From Desulfuromonadaceae bacterium (lineage in GTDB: Bacteria; Desulfobacterota; Desulfuromonadia; Geobacterales; Pseudopelobacteraceae), in NCBI GenBank assembly GCA_028681335.1, contig JAQUIT010000004.1:186001-250000 (forward strand): DNA of 64,000 nucleotides, given 5' to 3'. Position numbers and translations under genes: made by a program. Positions 1 to 7,573 of the stretch are shown piece after piece; positions within the stretch are counted from its first letter, which is position 1, and each line of letters starts with the position of its first letter. The notes beneath the pieces were generated by a model that was given only the letters and a program-made list of their open reading frames with translations, was not told the origin of the DNA and searched no databases.

Positions 1-78
1 GGTAGCGCCAAACAGTTTGCCAAGCATACGGGGCAACAGCCTGAGTTCGGCTTTAACCTGATCGCTTATGCTTCCCAC
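1..78 (-). CDS. N-terminal fragment of an unknown protein, cut by the window edge
   Basis: A leftward reading frame opens with GTG at 78-76 and stays open to the edge (26 codons, beginning MGSISDQVKAELRLLPRMLG). A clear Shine-Dalgarno GGAGG lies at 88-84, five bases before the GTG, and this is the main reason for calling a gene. The visible residues suggest an amphipathic, basic N-terminus with no signal peptide. No family is recognised from 26 residues. The rest of the gene lies outside the window. Confidence 0.4.
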   Translation of the reverse strand, partial: MGSISDQVKAELRLLPRMLGKLFGAT

Positions 79-168
79 CGTTGCCTCCAATAACCATCTC
101 AGTCCTGCCCATCGGCATCCCGGATGACCCACCCGTCCAATGCCCCTTGAAACTGTCCCGGCGGAAAC

Positions 169-474
169 CTAATCGTTGAAGTTTATTCTTGTTTTGACGA
201 CCAGCTTCCCGTCATGTTCAATTTCACAGACATACCGCCCCATGACACCGCTGGAAGTAACAAGAGCCTTGTGATCAGCGGAGGAATAGTTAGAGAAACG
301 GAACCCGGACTGCGACGCTTTTTCTTTGGCACTCACCAGCGAAGTCCCTGCAGTCACCTCACGACAGTAGCGCAGCAGGTTTTTTCTGGTTTGATACCAG
401 GTTGCCAGCGCTACCAGGCACAATAGAACGAAAAGAGCCGCAACAAGTTTAACTGTTTTCTCTATCATAGACAT
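169..474 (-). CDS. Small membrane-anchored protein of unknown function
   Basis: The 101-residue product begins MSMIEKTVKL and has one strongly hydrophobic segment at about residues 7-26 (VAALFVLLCLVALATW). A charged soluble tail of about 75 residues follows. The topology suggests an inner-membrane anchor with the tail outside the cytoplasm. I chose this start because AGGAG lies seven bases upstream; a longer in-frame start at 501 would add an Arg-rich stretch and looks less likely. It lies 33 bases downstream of the Kunitz-domain gene and reads the same way, so the two may be co-transcribed. Two cysteines (CREV and YVCEIE) could form a disulfide. No family is recognised. Confidence 0.6.
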   Translation of the reverse strand: MSMIEKTVKLVAALFVLLCLVALATWYQTRKNLLRYCREVTAGTSLVSAKEKASQSGFRFSNYSSADHKALVTSSGVMGRYVCEIEHDGKLVVKTRINFND

Positions 475-507
475 CCCTCGTCTCCTGCGTCGCCAGCGCA
501 CCCACCT

Positions 508-1050
508 CTAATCAAAGATCACCTGCGGGTTCAACTCGCCAGGTGAACGCCAATCGATGCCGTACTTCTGCTTTAGCACGGACTTCTTGGTACTCCAGTA
601 GATATTGACAAAACCTTCACCGCCACGCAGCGGATGGTCGGCCAGCAACACTTTAACCTCGTCATCAATTACCTTGAAGACCCCGGCGTAGCGGGGGTCT
701 CCCTCCACCGGGTCATGGGCAAGGCCGGAGCGTGTGCCGCCGTTTTGCACGGCCAGCGGTTCCACCTGAATGCTATTCACCGAATCGGCTTCGCACAGCG
801 TCCGGCAGGCATCGAGGGTGTCAAAGGGGACGACCGCCCCGCAGCCATCGTAGATATATTCAGTACAGCGACCGGTTTTCTGGTTGAAGAAATATCTGCC
901 CATCATCGCCTTGCACGAGCCGTTGACCGGCACAAGCCGGCACTTCTCAGGGAGGTCACCACCAAACATAACATCGGGCGAACAGCTGAGAACAGCGGTA
1001 ACAACAGCCATGGAAACGGCACTGCCTGTGACATAACGACGCATATTCAT
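508..1050 (-). CDS. Secreted or lipid-anchored protein with a Kunitz/BPTI protease-inhibitor domain
   Basis: The 180-residue product starts at an ATG preceded by AGGAG seven bases upstream. The N-terminus is a signal sequence ending VLSC, so Cys23 is a plausible lipidation site. Residues 37-86 hold six cysteines (37, 46, 62, 70, 82, 86) spaced 8-15-7-11-3 against 8-15-7-12-3 in bovine pancreatic trypsin inhibitor. The reactive-site region reads GSCKAMMGRYFFNQKTGRC, so the P1 position is Lys47, which in the family favours trypsin-like proteases. The last 90 residues match nothing I recognise. Kunitz domains are mainly animal proteins but occur sporadically in bacteria. The inhibitor role is inferred from the domain; target and location are unknown. 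Confidence 0.8.
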   Translation of the reverse strand: MNMRRYVTGSAVSMAVVTAVLSCSPDVMFGGDLPEKCRLVPVNGSCKAMMGRYFFNQKTGRCTEYIYDGCGAVVPFDTLDACRTLCEADSVNSIQVEPLAVQNGGTRSGLAHDPVEGDPRYAGVFKVIDDEVKVLLADHPLRGGEGFVNIYWSTKKSVLKQKYGIDWRSPGELNPQVIFD

Positions 1051-1227
1051 AATGACTCTCCTGTGTTCTGTGCTGCAGCCGCTGCAAGGTGCCGCACTGT
1101 CAAATGCCACGCACCTACTCCGTGGCGGATGACACAACTTTAGCAGCAAGCGGCAAAAAAACAACAGAGCGTACTTTGGACAGCACCGATGCCCGGCAGA
1201 TCACAGCCGCGCCGGTGGGAACACCCA

Positions 1228-3138
1228 TTACGCCAGCCCGGCGGCCAACTCCCGCCAATGCACGATATCCAGCCGTTTACAGGCACGGGTGACGCAGACA
1301 TAGAGAAGGTTGCGGTCAAGAGCAGAGTTCCTGAAATCCTTCGTATTCGGGTCGTACAGGATCACGTTGGCGAATTCAACCCCCTTGACCTGATGGGCAA
1401 TCGTCACCAGTGCCCCCGGCTCGAAGGTCAGCTCGCCCTGCCGGTGCAACCCGCTTATTCCGCTTAACGCGTCGTGAAGCATCTTCTCGTCCGACTTTTT
1501 CTTGCAGATGACCGCCGTCAGGCCGTGCGGATCCTCGGCCACCAACTTCTCCACCAGCCGGCGCAACAGCGCCAGGGCGCTCTCCTCGTCCGCTGCCCTG
1601 TGATATTCGAGGGCGCCGGAATGCCTGCCGACCTGTTCACTCTCCCGGTTACTGATCCGTGATGCCAGCGCCATGATCTCCTTGGGGCAACGGTAGGAAA
1701 CGGAGAGGGTTTCGTTGCTCACCCCCACCTCCTTCAGATGAGTATGAAAAATATCGAAGTCGGCAGAATCGACCCACGACAGGATCTTCTGTTTGCTGTC
1801 GGCGCTGAGCGTTATACTGTTGTGCTTGTCCGTGGCCGCAAGAATCGCCTCAAGCTCGAGGAGCGACAGGTCCTGCCCCTCATCAACAATGATATGGGCG
1901 TACCAACCGAGGGCTTCGCGCACCGGGCCATCCTTCTCGCGCAGCTGACAGAGCCGCAGCAGCACACTCAGATCGGCAAACGACACCGCCTGGCTTTTGA
2001 CCGAGTATCGCCGGCGCAGATCGGCCAGAAACGCTTCCTTTGCCGTGCCATCGGCAAACAGGGCATCGAGAACGTACGGCTGGCCGTAAAAGCGCCACAG
2101 ATCCTGAAGCGGCTCGGTCTCCCGCACCTCCGTAACATAACGGGCCAACAGACCGGACAGCTGCGACGATTTCTTCTGCGCTGTCAGAGTATCGCCCACA
2201 ACCGGCTTGATGACCTTGCCGGTCAGGGCGGTGATGGCGCTCAACGCCCAGGCGCTGAACGTATCCACCCGCGTGCTGCCGAGCAGGTCGGAGGAAGTCT
2301 GCCGGACGTAGTTGCGGAGCACCTTGTTGAACATGAGGACCAGGCAGCGCTCAGGGGCAAATCGGCCCGGCTCGTTGAACTGCAGGCACGACAGCCGATG
2401 AAGGCTCACCACCGTCTTGCCGCTGCCGGCGCCGCCGGTGATCAGGGTACAGCCGTCGGTCGCTTCCGAGGTAATCATGTGGAACTGATCGGGGGAGATC
2501 AGAGAAACAATATCCACCATGCGATGATCCTGATTTGCCGCCTTGGTATCACTGGTCGTATGAAACTGCGTGGCGTTTTTAACCCAGCCGTCACCGGACA
2601 GTTCGTACAGGTCCTCGCCACACTCAATACGCCGCAGCGAGCGCTTCGTGATATCCACCGTGTCACGCCGGGTTATGACCCCTTCCCGCTCCCTCCCCTG
2701 AATGGTTTCAAAATATTCATCACCGGGGTCAAAGTCATAGAAAAAGCGCGAGATCGGTGCTTTGCGCCAGTCCACGACCAACGCCCGGTTGTCATGGGAG
2801 ACAAACCCCTGTTTGCCGAGGAGGTATTCCTTGGCGCCGATCTTCCTGTCGCTGTCGTTGATCCCGACAATCCCGAAGTACGGGCTGTCGGTCATCTGGA
2901 AAGAGGTGAGGTATTTGGCCGGGTCGAACTTATCGTTTTCGATCAGCTTCTCGGTCAACGAGTTCTTCTCATGCCAGTTGACCGACTCAAGGCGTTCCTT
3001 CTCCAGTTCGGTCGTGTAGGCGACATGGCGGGCGATCTTCGCCCGGTTCTGCCGGGCCGTCTCCTCGATTGAGCTGAGCACGTCGGACAAACGCTGCTGT
3101 TCCTGCAAAACTATGTCAAATTGGGGTTGTTCACTCAT
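1228..3138 (-). CDS. HelD-like superfamily I helicase / ATPase
   Basis: This 636-residue protein has the HelD layout. An N-terminal coiled-coil-like arm (1-60) is followed by the HelD-type segment with PYFGIVG (87-93) and VVDWRKAPISRFFY (121-134). The UvrD-type motor has Walker A GGAGSGKT at 235-242, Walker B VDEGQD at 418-423, a YRCP motif at 482-485, and C-terminal motifs AHQVKGVEFANVI and YVCVTRACKRLDI. HelD family members either unwind DNA (helicase IV) or recycle stalled RNA polymerase; the sequence does not decide between these. At 636 residues it is shorter than typical HelD of about 700-770. It is monocistronic here, with no partner nuclease beside it. Confidence 0.85.
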   Translation of the reverse strand: MSEQPQFDIVLQEQQRLSDVLSSIEETARQNRAKIARHVAYTTELEKERLESVNWHEKNSLTEKLIENDKFDPAKYLTSFQMTDSPYFGIVGINDSDRKIGAKEYLLGKQGFVSHDNRALVVDWRKAPISRFFYDFDPGDEYFETIQGREREGVITRRDTVDITKRSLRRIECGEDLYELSGDGWVKNATQFHTTSDTKAANQDHRMVDIVSLISPDQFHMITSEATDGCTLITGGAGSGKTVVSLHRLSCLQFNEPGRFAPERCLVLMFNKVLRNYVRQTSSDLLGSTRVDTFSAWALSAITALTGKVIKPVVGDTLTAQKKSSQLSGLLARYVTEVRETEPLQDLWRFYGQPYVLDALFADGTAKEAFLADLRRRYSVKSQAVSFADLSVLLRLCQLREKDGPVREALGWYAHIIVDEGQDLSLLELEAILAATDKHNSITLSADSKQKILSWVDSADFDIFHTHLKEVGVSNETLSVSYRCPKEIMALASRISNRESEQVGRHSGALEYHRAADEESALALLRRLVEKLVAEDPHGLTAVICKKKSDEKMLHDALSGISGLHRQGELTFEPGALVTIAHQVKGVEFANVILYDPNTKDFRNSALDRNLLYVCVTRACKRLDIVHWRELAAGLA

Positions 3139-3368
3139 ATACGGTAGCAGCCGATCCTGTTAATTTTTTGAAATGGGTATGTGACGACGAGGCTGTTCCA
3201 TGACGCTGGACAAAGCGAAAGGCCCTGGATTTGTCGGAGTTTTACCCCCTTTGCCAGAGCCTCATGATGAAAACAGTATACCTGTCCCGCGTCTCTATAT
3301 ACGCCTTATCAGCCTCTCCTGTCAATGCGCCACCCCGGGCACTCTTCCAGGAGCCCGCATCAAAATGG

Positions 3369-3617
3369 TTAACACTTCATTGCAGCCTCTTCCAGGGCCC
3401 GGGCCAGCTGATCCGGGCACGACGTATCCCCCTGGCAGGCGATCCCCTTCAGGCGCCGCACCGCTTCCGCCACCGCCATCCCCTTCACCAGCGCAGAAAC
3501 CGCCTGGGTATTCCCAGCGCAGCCATCGATAAAATCGGCACTGACAATGAAACCTGCTTCAATCTCGATATCGATCCGACTGGCACACGAACCAACTGTT
3601 TCATAACGTAATTGCAT
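3369..3617 (-). CDS. TSCPD domain protein
   Basis: The 82-residue protein carries the signature GDTSCPDQLARAL near its C-terminus, together with SCASRIDIEIEAG and DGCAGNTQAVSAL, which define the TSCPD family. Four conserved cysteines (SC, GC, AC, SC) suggest metal binding. A similar domain forms the C-terminal zinc module of some class II ribonucleotide reductases; free-standing copies such as this one have no established function. An AGGAG lies about 11 bases before the ATG. It stands alone between the helicase gene and a small secreted protein gene. Confidence 0.85.
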   Translation of the reverse strand: MQLRYETVGSCASRIDIEIEAGFIVSADFIDGCAGNTQAVSALVKGMAVAEAVRRLKGIACQGDTSCPDQLARALEEAAMKC

Positions 3618-3722
3618 TATCTATTACACTCCTTTTCCCATATAATCTGCATCAATTAGCAACTTGAATTGATTTAAGAAACGAACCCTATGTGCCTTCC
3701 CGCCAGCGTAACAGCCCAAATG

Positions 3723-4031
3723 CTACGGAGATTCATTTACGTCATGATCACCCCAGACATCCAGCCATTGCTGTTGTGGCGTCCTACTGTCACCATATTG
3801 AACAATAACGCCATCCTCCCGGTGGTATGAACAAGACCACCCCGGTTTGTCTGCATCAGGAAACGTCGGATAATCACGGGGATGATCCAGCGCACGGTAA
3901 GGAGCGGAATACGTCCCGTTATCCCTTGGCGGCGGACAGCGGTCGTCCCCGCTATACCACCCGGTCTCAGCACTGCCAAATTGTGGTGCCGTAAACATGG
4001 TTGCAATCAAAACAGCGGCATACGTTATCAT
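3723..4031 (-). CDS. Small secreted protein of unknown function
   Basis: The 102-residue product begins MITYAAVLIATMFTAPQFGSA, a typical Sec signal peptide with a likely cleavage after GSA. The mature part of about 80 residues is rich in Pro, Tyr, Asp and Trp and has two cysteines (DRCPPP and WSCSYH) that could form a disulfide in the periplasm. I chose this ATG because AAGGAG sits six bases upstream and because the longer frame would put 70 low-quality residues before the signal peptide. No family is recognised. Confidence 0.65.
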   Translation of the reverse strand: MITYAAVLIATMFTAPQFGSAETGWYSGDDRCPPPRDNGTYSAPYRALDHPRDYPTFPDADKPGWSCSYHREDGVIVQYGDSRTPQQQWLDVWGDHDVNESP

Positions 4032-4104
4032 GCATAACTCCTTTGATCCTTTTCCGGGGTATCGTTGCGAAAAAGCACTCTGTGTGTTTGTTGGCAGTAA
4101 CGTG

Positions 4105-4320
4105 CTACCGGAACGAACCGCGTCCGCCCGGTTGCCAGCGCATTGCCGGGCAGGCGCTAAAGCGTTTCTGGTGCTCGGAGCAAAACGCCTGGCCGTTGAA
4201 ACGCCCCGCATTGGCGAGACAGAAATCATACTCTTCTTCACTGATTTCCTGCCCGCAGAGAGCGCAGGTCAGCTGTTTCCGGTCGCTCATGGTCAACAAA
4301 CGCTCCCTTTCACGTGTCAC
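4105..4320 (-). CDS. Small zinc-ribbon-like protein
   Basis: The product of up to 71 residues has a CALCG motif, a second FC at mid-length, a CSEH and an ACP, an arrangement that suggests a small treble-clef or zinc-ribbon fold. The start is uncertain. The first candidate is a GTG at 4320; a TTG eight codons later has AGGGAG six bases upstream, and an ATG follows two codons after that (MSDRKQLTCALCG). The function is unknown. It sits with two other small cysteine-rich genes on the same strand. Confidence 0.55.
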   Translation of the reverse strand: MTRERERLLTMSDRKQLTCALCGQEISEEEYDFCLANAGRFNGQAFCSEHQKRFSACPAMRWQPGGRGSFR

Positions 4321-4363
4321 CCCTCAACAGAGTCAGAATGTACTTTTCCATAACGATCCCTTT

Positions 4364-4798
4364 TCAGGAGGAATGACGGTTTGACACATCGCATGTACCA
4401 CTAGCACAGACATGCTTTTTGGGCAGATACGGACGAATACGGGCGAACACTTTATACACACTGCGCGCAACAGGATTTACCAACGGCATCGTTATAACGG
4501 CTCCCAAAATGCCATACAACGTTGAAGTCGGAAATGCCTGCCAAATTGCCCAAAAGGATTCTACGCCGCGATAGATTCTGCCGCTTCGGTCAATGGCATG
4601 TAGCTCGTACATGAAAGCATCCAGACCGATATGATACAGCTCCGGGTTAAAGTCCGGCGCATGTATATCCACAGCGACAAGTCTTCCGCCATGATCCTGG
4701 CGCAGATAATGTTCAATCTCCGCAGAACAGACAGAGCACGAACCGTCATAAAATATCCGGAGGGGGAAATCAGGTTTCAGATAGTTACGGCCACACAT
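4364..4798 (-). CDS. DCC-family thiol-disulfide oxidoreductase-like protein (DUF393)
   Basis: The 144-residue protein has the family motif FYDGSCSVCSAEIEHYL at residues 16-32, in which DGxCxxC resembles a thioredoxin-type active site. The conserved middle region follows (VDIHAPDFNPELY, RSGRIYRGVESFWAIWQ). A C-terminal CASGTC adds two more cysteines. Members are called YuxK or DCC proteins; a redox role is predicted from the CxxC, but substrates are not established. It starts two bases after the stop of the upstream 65-residue zinc-ribbon gene, so the pair is probably translated together. Confidence 0.85.
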   Translation of the reverse strand: MCGRNYLKPDFPLRIFYDGSCSVCSAEIEHYLRQDHGGRLVAVDIHAPDFNPELYHIGLDAFMYELHAIDRSGRIYRGVESFWAIWQAFPTSTLYGILGAVITMPLVNPVARSVYKVFARIRPYLPKKHVCASGTCDVSNRHSS

Positions 4799-4800
4799 GA

Positions 4801-4998
4801 TTATCTTCTTTTCTCATGGGCTTTTTTGCCGTGAACCCGTTCATAGGCTTTGCAAAAGGGGCAGAAATCCTGTTCGATGTTCTTCACAAAGTCAAACACC
4901 ATCCCCTTCTGGTGATAGCGGGCGTGGAGGCAGACCGGGCAGAGTTCACATAACTTTGCCAAAGATCTATCAAGGGCTGTAGGTTCCGTGCTATTCAT
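4801..4998 (-). CDS. Small zinc-ribbon protein, paired with the DCC protein
   Basis: The 65-residue protein carries CELCPVC near residue 17 and CPFC near residue 46, two cysteine pairs that would form a single zinc ribbon. The C-terminus is very basic (GKKAHEKRR). The stop lies two bases before the start of the DCC-family gene, which indicates an operon of two genes. A role as a metal-binding or nucleic-acid-binding accessory is possible, but nothing in the sequence shows a specific function. Confidence 0.6.
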   Translation of the reverse strand: MNSTEPTALDRSLAKLCELCPVCLHARYHQKGMVFDFVKNIEQDFCPFCKAYERVHGKKAHEKRR

Positions 4999-5291
4999 GC
5001 GTTGATCCTATCCTCTCCGGCTACTTTGCTGTTGTCTTCAGTTTAAACTAAATGAAACAATTACCGCTTACGCTAAATCGCTCTTAGTCTCATATTAAAA
5101 TCAGTATACAGGAAAGTTACCTTCACATGCCACCCTCCAGTGCATTCAACCGCTTTTGAGCAATCTTTGTATTTGGCGACCCGGCATACGTGGTGACTCC
5201 GGATAAGTTGGTCGTTTTTTTAGTCTAAAGCTTGGTTATCTGCGTTCATTGGCGTGTTCAGCAATTCAACTGCCGATTTCAGATTTAAAGT
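4999..5291. other. Non-coding stretch, 293 bases
   Basis: This gap separates the YjbQ-family gene from the zinc-ribbon/DCC pair. It contains no convincing reading frame, strong hairpin or repeat that I can see. A promoter for the leftward zinc-ribbon gene should lie near its right part of the first 100 bases, but no clear -35/-10 pair stands out. Confidence 0.4.
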
Positions 5292-5690
5292 TCATTCGCA
5301 AAAGGCCAGGCGAATAGAGCGCTCGCGCGGCCCATCAAACTCACAGAAATAAATCCCCTGCCAGGTACCCAGCCACATATTTCCGTGCCGGATTATCACC
5401 TGTACCGATGAACCATAAAAACCGGCCTTGATGTGCGCATCAGAGTTGCCTTCACTGTGGCGGAATCGATGGCTCTGCGGAACCAGCTCGTCACTGAACA
5501 TCTCCATATCCCGGGCAACATCCGGATCGGCATTCTCGTTGATGGTCACGCCGGCAGTTGTATGCGGCACAAAGACGGTCAGCACGCCATCCTGCCAGCC
5601 GTTTTGTGCCATGACTTCGGCAATTTTTGAGGTAATTGAAACAAACTGGGTACGCCTGGCTGTTGAAACATGAAGCTCAGCTGTTTTCAT
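5292..5690 (-). CDS. YjbQ-family protein (UPF0047)
   Basis: The 132-residue product is full length for the family. It shows the diagnostic segments VFVPHTTAGVTINENADPDV, HRHSEGNSDAHIKAGFYGSSV-type (here HSEGNSDAHIKAGFYGSSV) and LGTWQGIYFCEFDGPRERSI. The conserved His and Glu residues are intact. Some members have weak thiamine-phosphate synthase activity, but the physiological role is not settled. I chose the ATG at 5690, with GGAG nine bases upstream, over a TTG two codons earlier. Its first 14 bases overlap the end of the DUF559 gene, so translation is probably coupled. Confidence 0.9.
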   Translation of the reverse strand: MKTAELHVSTARRTQFVSITSKIAEVMAQNGWQDGVLTVFVPHTTAGVTINENADPDVARDMEMFSDELVPQSHRFRHSEGNSDAHIKAGFYGSSVQVIIRHGNMWLGTWQGIYFCEFDGPRERSIRLAFCE

Positions 5691-6288
5691 GGTCAATTTC
5701 TCCGACTCGTTTTGAAATTATATGGAGAGAATTATCGCTATTTGCATGGAATTGAACAGCATTTTCTCTTCCTGCATGCGGATCAGCCACCGCTGTTATG
5801 AAAGTTATTGCTCTGTTCAGCTCTTCATACGCCCCTTCAATATTTTGTAACACATCATCATTGCAGAAGCGGATCACCCGCAATCCGAGAGAACCGAGAA
5901 ACCCTGTTCGTTCCGCGTCATACTCAGCTGTTTCGGCGTGGCTGTCGCCATCGATCTCGATCACCAGCCGCAGCTGGGCGCAGTAAAAATCGACGATATA
6001 CCCACCAACAGGTTTTTGCCGCAGGAATTTATAGGCGGCGAACTGCCGCATCCGCAGGATTTCCTGCCAGATTCTGGTTTCGGCAACCGTCGGGCTGTTG
6101 CGGTTTTCACGGGCGAGAGTGGTGAGTTTTTTGTTGTAGGGGAGATAGGCAGAATCGAAAGTTGGCGCAGCCCCGGAGTCAGAAGGCAACCCCAACCCCT
6201 CCCCGGCCCTCCCCTTATCAAGGGAGGGAGACAAACTATGACCTCCCCCCTGATAAGGGGGGACTGAGGGGGGTTGGTTTTGACTCAA
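5677..6288 (-). CDS. DUF559 endonuclease-like protein with a repeat-encoded N-terminus
   Basis: Residues 50-175 form a DUF559 domain, related to very-short-patch-repair-type nucleases. Visible segments are YNKKLTTLARENRN, AETRIWQEILR, FLRQKPVGGYIVDFYC, LVIEIDGDSH and LGLRVIRFCNDDVL, with the acidic and Gln residues (RQ, D in IVDFYC, E/D in VIEIDG) expected for the nuclease core. The first 35 residues (SVPPYQGGG, LSPSLDKGRAGEGLGL) are translated from a GC-rich interspersed repeat, not from the family. The start is a TTG with AGGAG ten bases upstream. The last 14 bases overlap yjbQ. Biological function is unproven; genes of this family are scattered and mobile. Confidence 0.8.
   Translation of the reverse strand: MSQNQPPSVPPYQGGGHSLSPSLDKGRAGEGLGLPSDSGAAPTFDSAYLPYNKKLTTLARENRNSPTVAETRIWQEILRMRQFAAYKFLRQKPVGGYIVDFYCAQLRLVIEIDGDSHAETAEYDAERTGFLGSLGLRVIRFCNDDVLQNIEGAYEELNRAITFITAVADPHAGRENAVQFHANSDNSLHIISKRVGEIDHENS
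6180..6280. repeat. GC-rich interspersed repeat with palindromes, linked to DUF559
   Basis: The block contains runs such as CCCTCCCCGGCCCTCCCC, CCCTTATCAAGGGAGGGA and CCCCCCTGATAAGGGGGG. Two internal inverted repeats are centred on TTATCAAGGG and CTGATAAGG. The translated motif SVPPYQGGG...LSPSLxKGRAGEGLG is one I have seen recurring next to DUF559 genes in unrelated genomes. Here the element is read in frame into the endonuclease gene and lies in its 5' end. Confidence 0.65.
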
Positions 6289-6363
6289 GTATCATCTTCT
6301 CCTGTATACGGTGTTGCAACACCCTGCTACCGACCGCCCGTCAACAAATGACAGTTTATTCTT

Positions 6364-6480
6364 TCACCCACCACGTCGATTATCCTCAAACATCTCCACC
6401 GGCATCGAATGCCGCAACCGCCACTTAACCTTGGTCGGCCTCTCACTCTCAAAACTCACCAGATCCACCACCTCAGCCAT
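6364..6480 (-). pseudogene. 38-codon reading frame, probable gene remnant
   Basis: An ATG at 6480 opens 38 codons (MAEVVDLVSFESERPTKVKW...) ending in TGA at 6364. Codon choice looks coding-like, and the ATG overlaps the TGA of the preceding short frame in the form ATGGCTGA, as in coupled genes. The product ends VEMFEDNRRGG. It is too short to assign and is probably part of a decayed operon cut by the repeat insertion to its left. It could also be a real small gene. Confidence 0.35.
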
Positions 6481-6583
6481 TAAAAGGCCTCGTTACATCA
6501 TTCCGCTTGTTATAGTCGCGGACAATGACACAGAGATATTCATCAATAAGCGCTTCGTAGATGCCGGGGGAAATTGGGTTCAT
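6473..6583 (-). pseudogene. 36-codon fragment, probable truncated gene
   Basis: The frame reads MNPISPGIYEALIDEYLCVI and then VRDYNKRNDVTRPFNG before TGA. The first 17 residues resemble the N-termini of some helicase-type proteins of restriction or repair loci (NPIxPGIYExLI), but the frame stops after 36 codons. That suggests a truncated or decayed gene. No good ribosome-binding site precedes it. It overlaps the next short frame by its stop codon. Confidence 0.3.
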
Positions 6584-6796
6584 CAAATTGAGGCCTCACA
6601 AGCTGTTAATACTATTTCACTAAAGCAACACAATCCTTACCACGAATCCGGCTCATATTCCATGAACGTTTTCTATGCAAAGATAATCCGTTCGAAATAT
6701 GCCCTTGATTGTCAGTTGTTGGCACAAAGCTCATATGCTACCATCGCAGCTGCCAACGGAATTACATGCACCCTTCAAGACTGGACAGAAACCTCT

Positions 6797-7573
6797 ATGT
6801 GCCTGATTGCCTTTGCCATAAACAGCCACCCAAAGTACCGCCTGGTACTGGCTGCCAACCGCGACGAGTTCCGCAACCGGGAGACCGACCCGGCCGCATA
6901 CTGGAGCGCTGCCCCTCATCTGCTGGCGGGAAGGGACCGGCAGGCGGGCGGCACCTGGATCGGCGTTACTACCGGGGGCAAACTGGCGGCGATAACCAAC
7001 TATCGAGACGCGAGACAACAGATAATCAATCCCCCCTCACGCGGCTCGCTGGTGGCCGACTATCTCTGTGACAATACCATGACTCCAGACGATCTACGGG
7101 CATACCTGGTAAAAGACGGCAACAGCTATGACGGCTTCAACCTCCTTTACGGCAGCTGCAGCGAACTGCATTACTTTACCAACCGGGGGGGCTCTTCCGG
7201 CCCGGTGAGGCCGGGAATCCATGCCATGTCAAACCACCTCCTCGACACCACCTGGCCAAAAGTCATCGTCGCAAAAGAGCGTTTGAACCACCTCTTGCAG
7301 CAGCCTGAACTTTCAGATGAAGCACTGCTCTCGCTGCTTTCAGACCCGGCGCCATTTGCCCACGAACAGCTTCCTGATACCGGCATCGGTCCTGAACGGG
7401 AACGATTCCTCTCTCCCCTCTTCATCAACGGCGACACCTATTGCACCCGCTCAACGACAGTGATCACGGTGGGGGTTGACGATCAGGTTACCTTTATGGA
7501 GCAGGTGCATGACATACCGCAGCCACGCTTCCAAAAGTTCACCTTTCGGCTTCCTTCTGCAGGTGGCATATGA
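6797..7573 (+). CDS. NRDE / TANGO2-family protein
   Basis: The 258-residue protein begins MCLIAFAINSHPKYRLVLAANRDEFRNRET, containing the family-defining NRDE motif (ANRDEF). Cys follows Met directly, as in the family. Further conserved parts are GGTWIGVTTGGKLAAITNYR, GFNLLYG and the C-terminal YCTRSTTVITV. A long frame extends upstream, but the family start at 6797 is clear although no strong ribosome-binding site precedes it. The TANGO2 family is linked to haem trafficking in eukaryotes; the role of bacterial members is uncertain. The stop overlaps the start of the next gene (ATGA). Confidence 0.9.
   Translation: MCLIAFAINSHPKYRLVLAANRDEFRNRETDPAAYWSAAPHLLAGRDRQAGGTWIGVTTGGKLAAITNYRDARQQIINPPSRGSLVADYLCDNTMTPDDLRAYLVKDGNSYDGFNLLYGSCSELHYFTNRGGSSGPVRPGIHAMSNHLLDTTWPKVIVAKERLNHLLQQPELSDEALLSLLSDPAPFAHEQLPDTGIGPERERFLSPLFINGDTYCTRSTTVITVGVDDQVTFMEQVHDIPQPRFQKFTFRLPSAGGI

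Larger units (their letters stand above)
6289..6796. other. 508-base region between the DUF559 and NRDE genes
   Basis: Apart from the two short leftward frames at 6364-6583, this stretch contains no convincing gene. A rightward open frame runs through it into the NRDE gene, but its residues before 6797 do not look like protein and have no family match. I see no tRNA, terminator or insertion-sequence ends. Confidence 0.4.

Noticed and set aside
1738..3072. Long rightward open frame (444 codons) opposite the HelD-like gene
   Set aside because: It lies wholly within the helicase gene on the other strand, has no ribosome-binding site, and gives a low-complexity protein rich in Arg, Gln and Leu without family motifs. 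It is an antisense shadow of a GC-rich gene.
6311..6796. Rightward extension of the NRDE frame
   Set aside because: The frame is open, but the residues do not resemble a protein and the family starts with MC at 6797.
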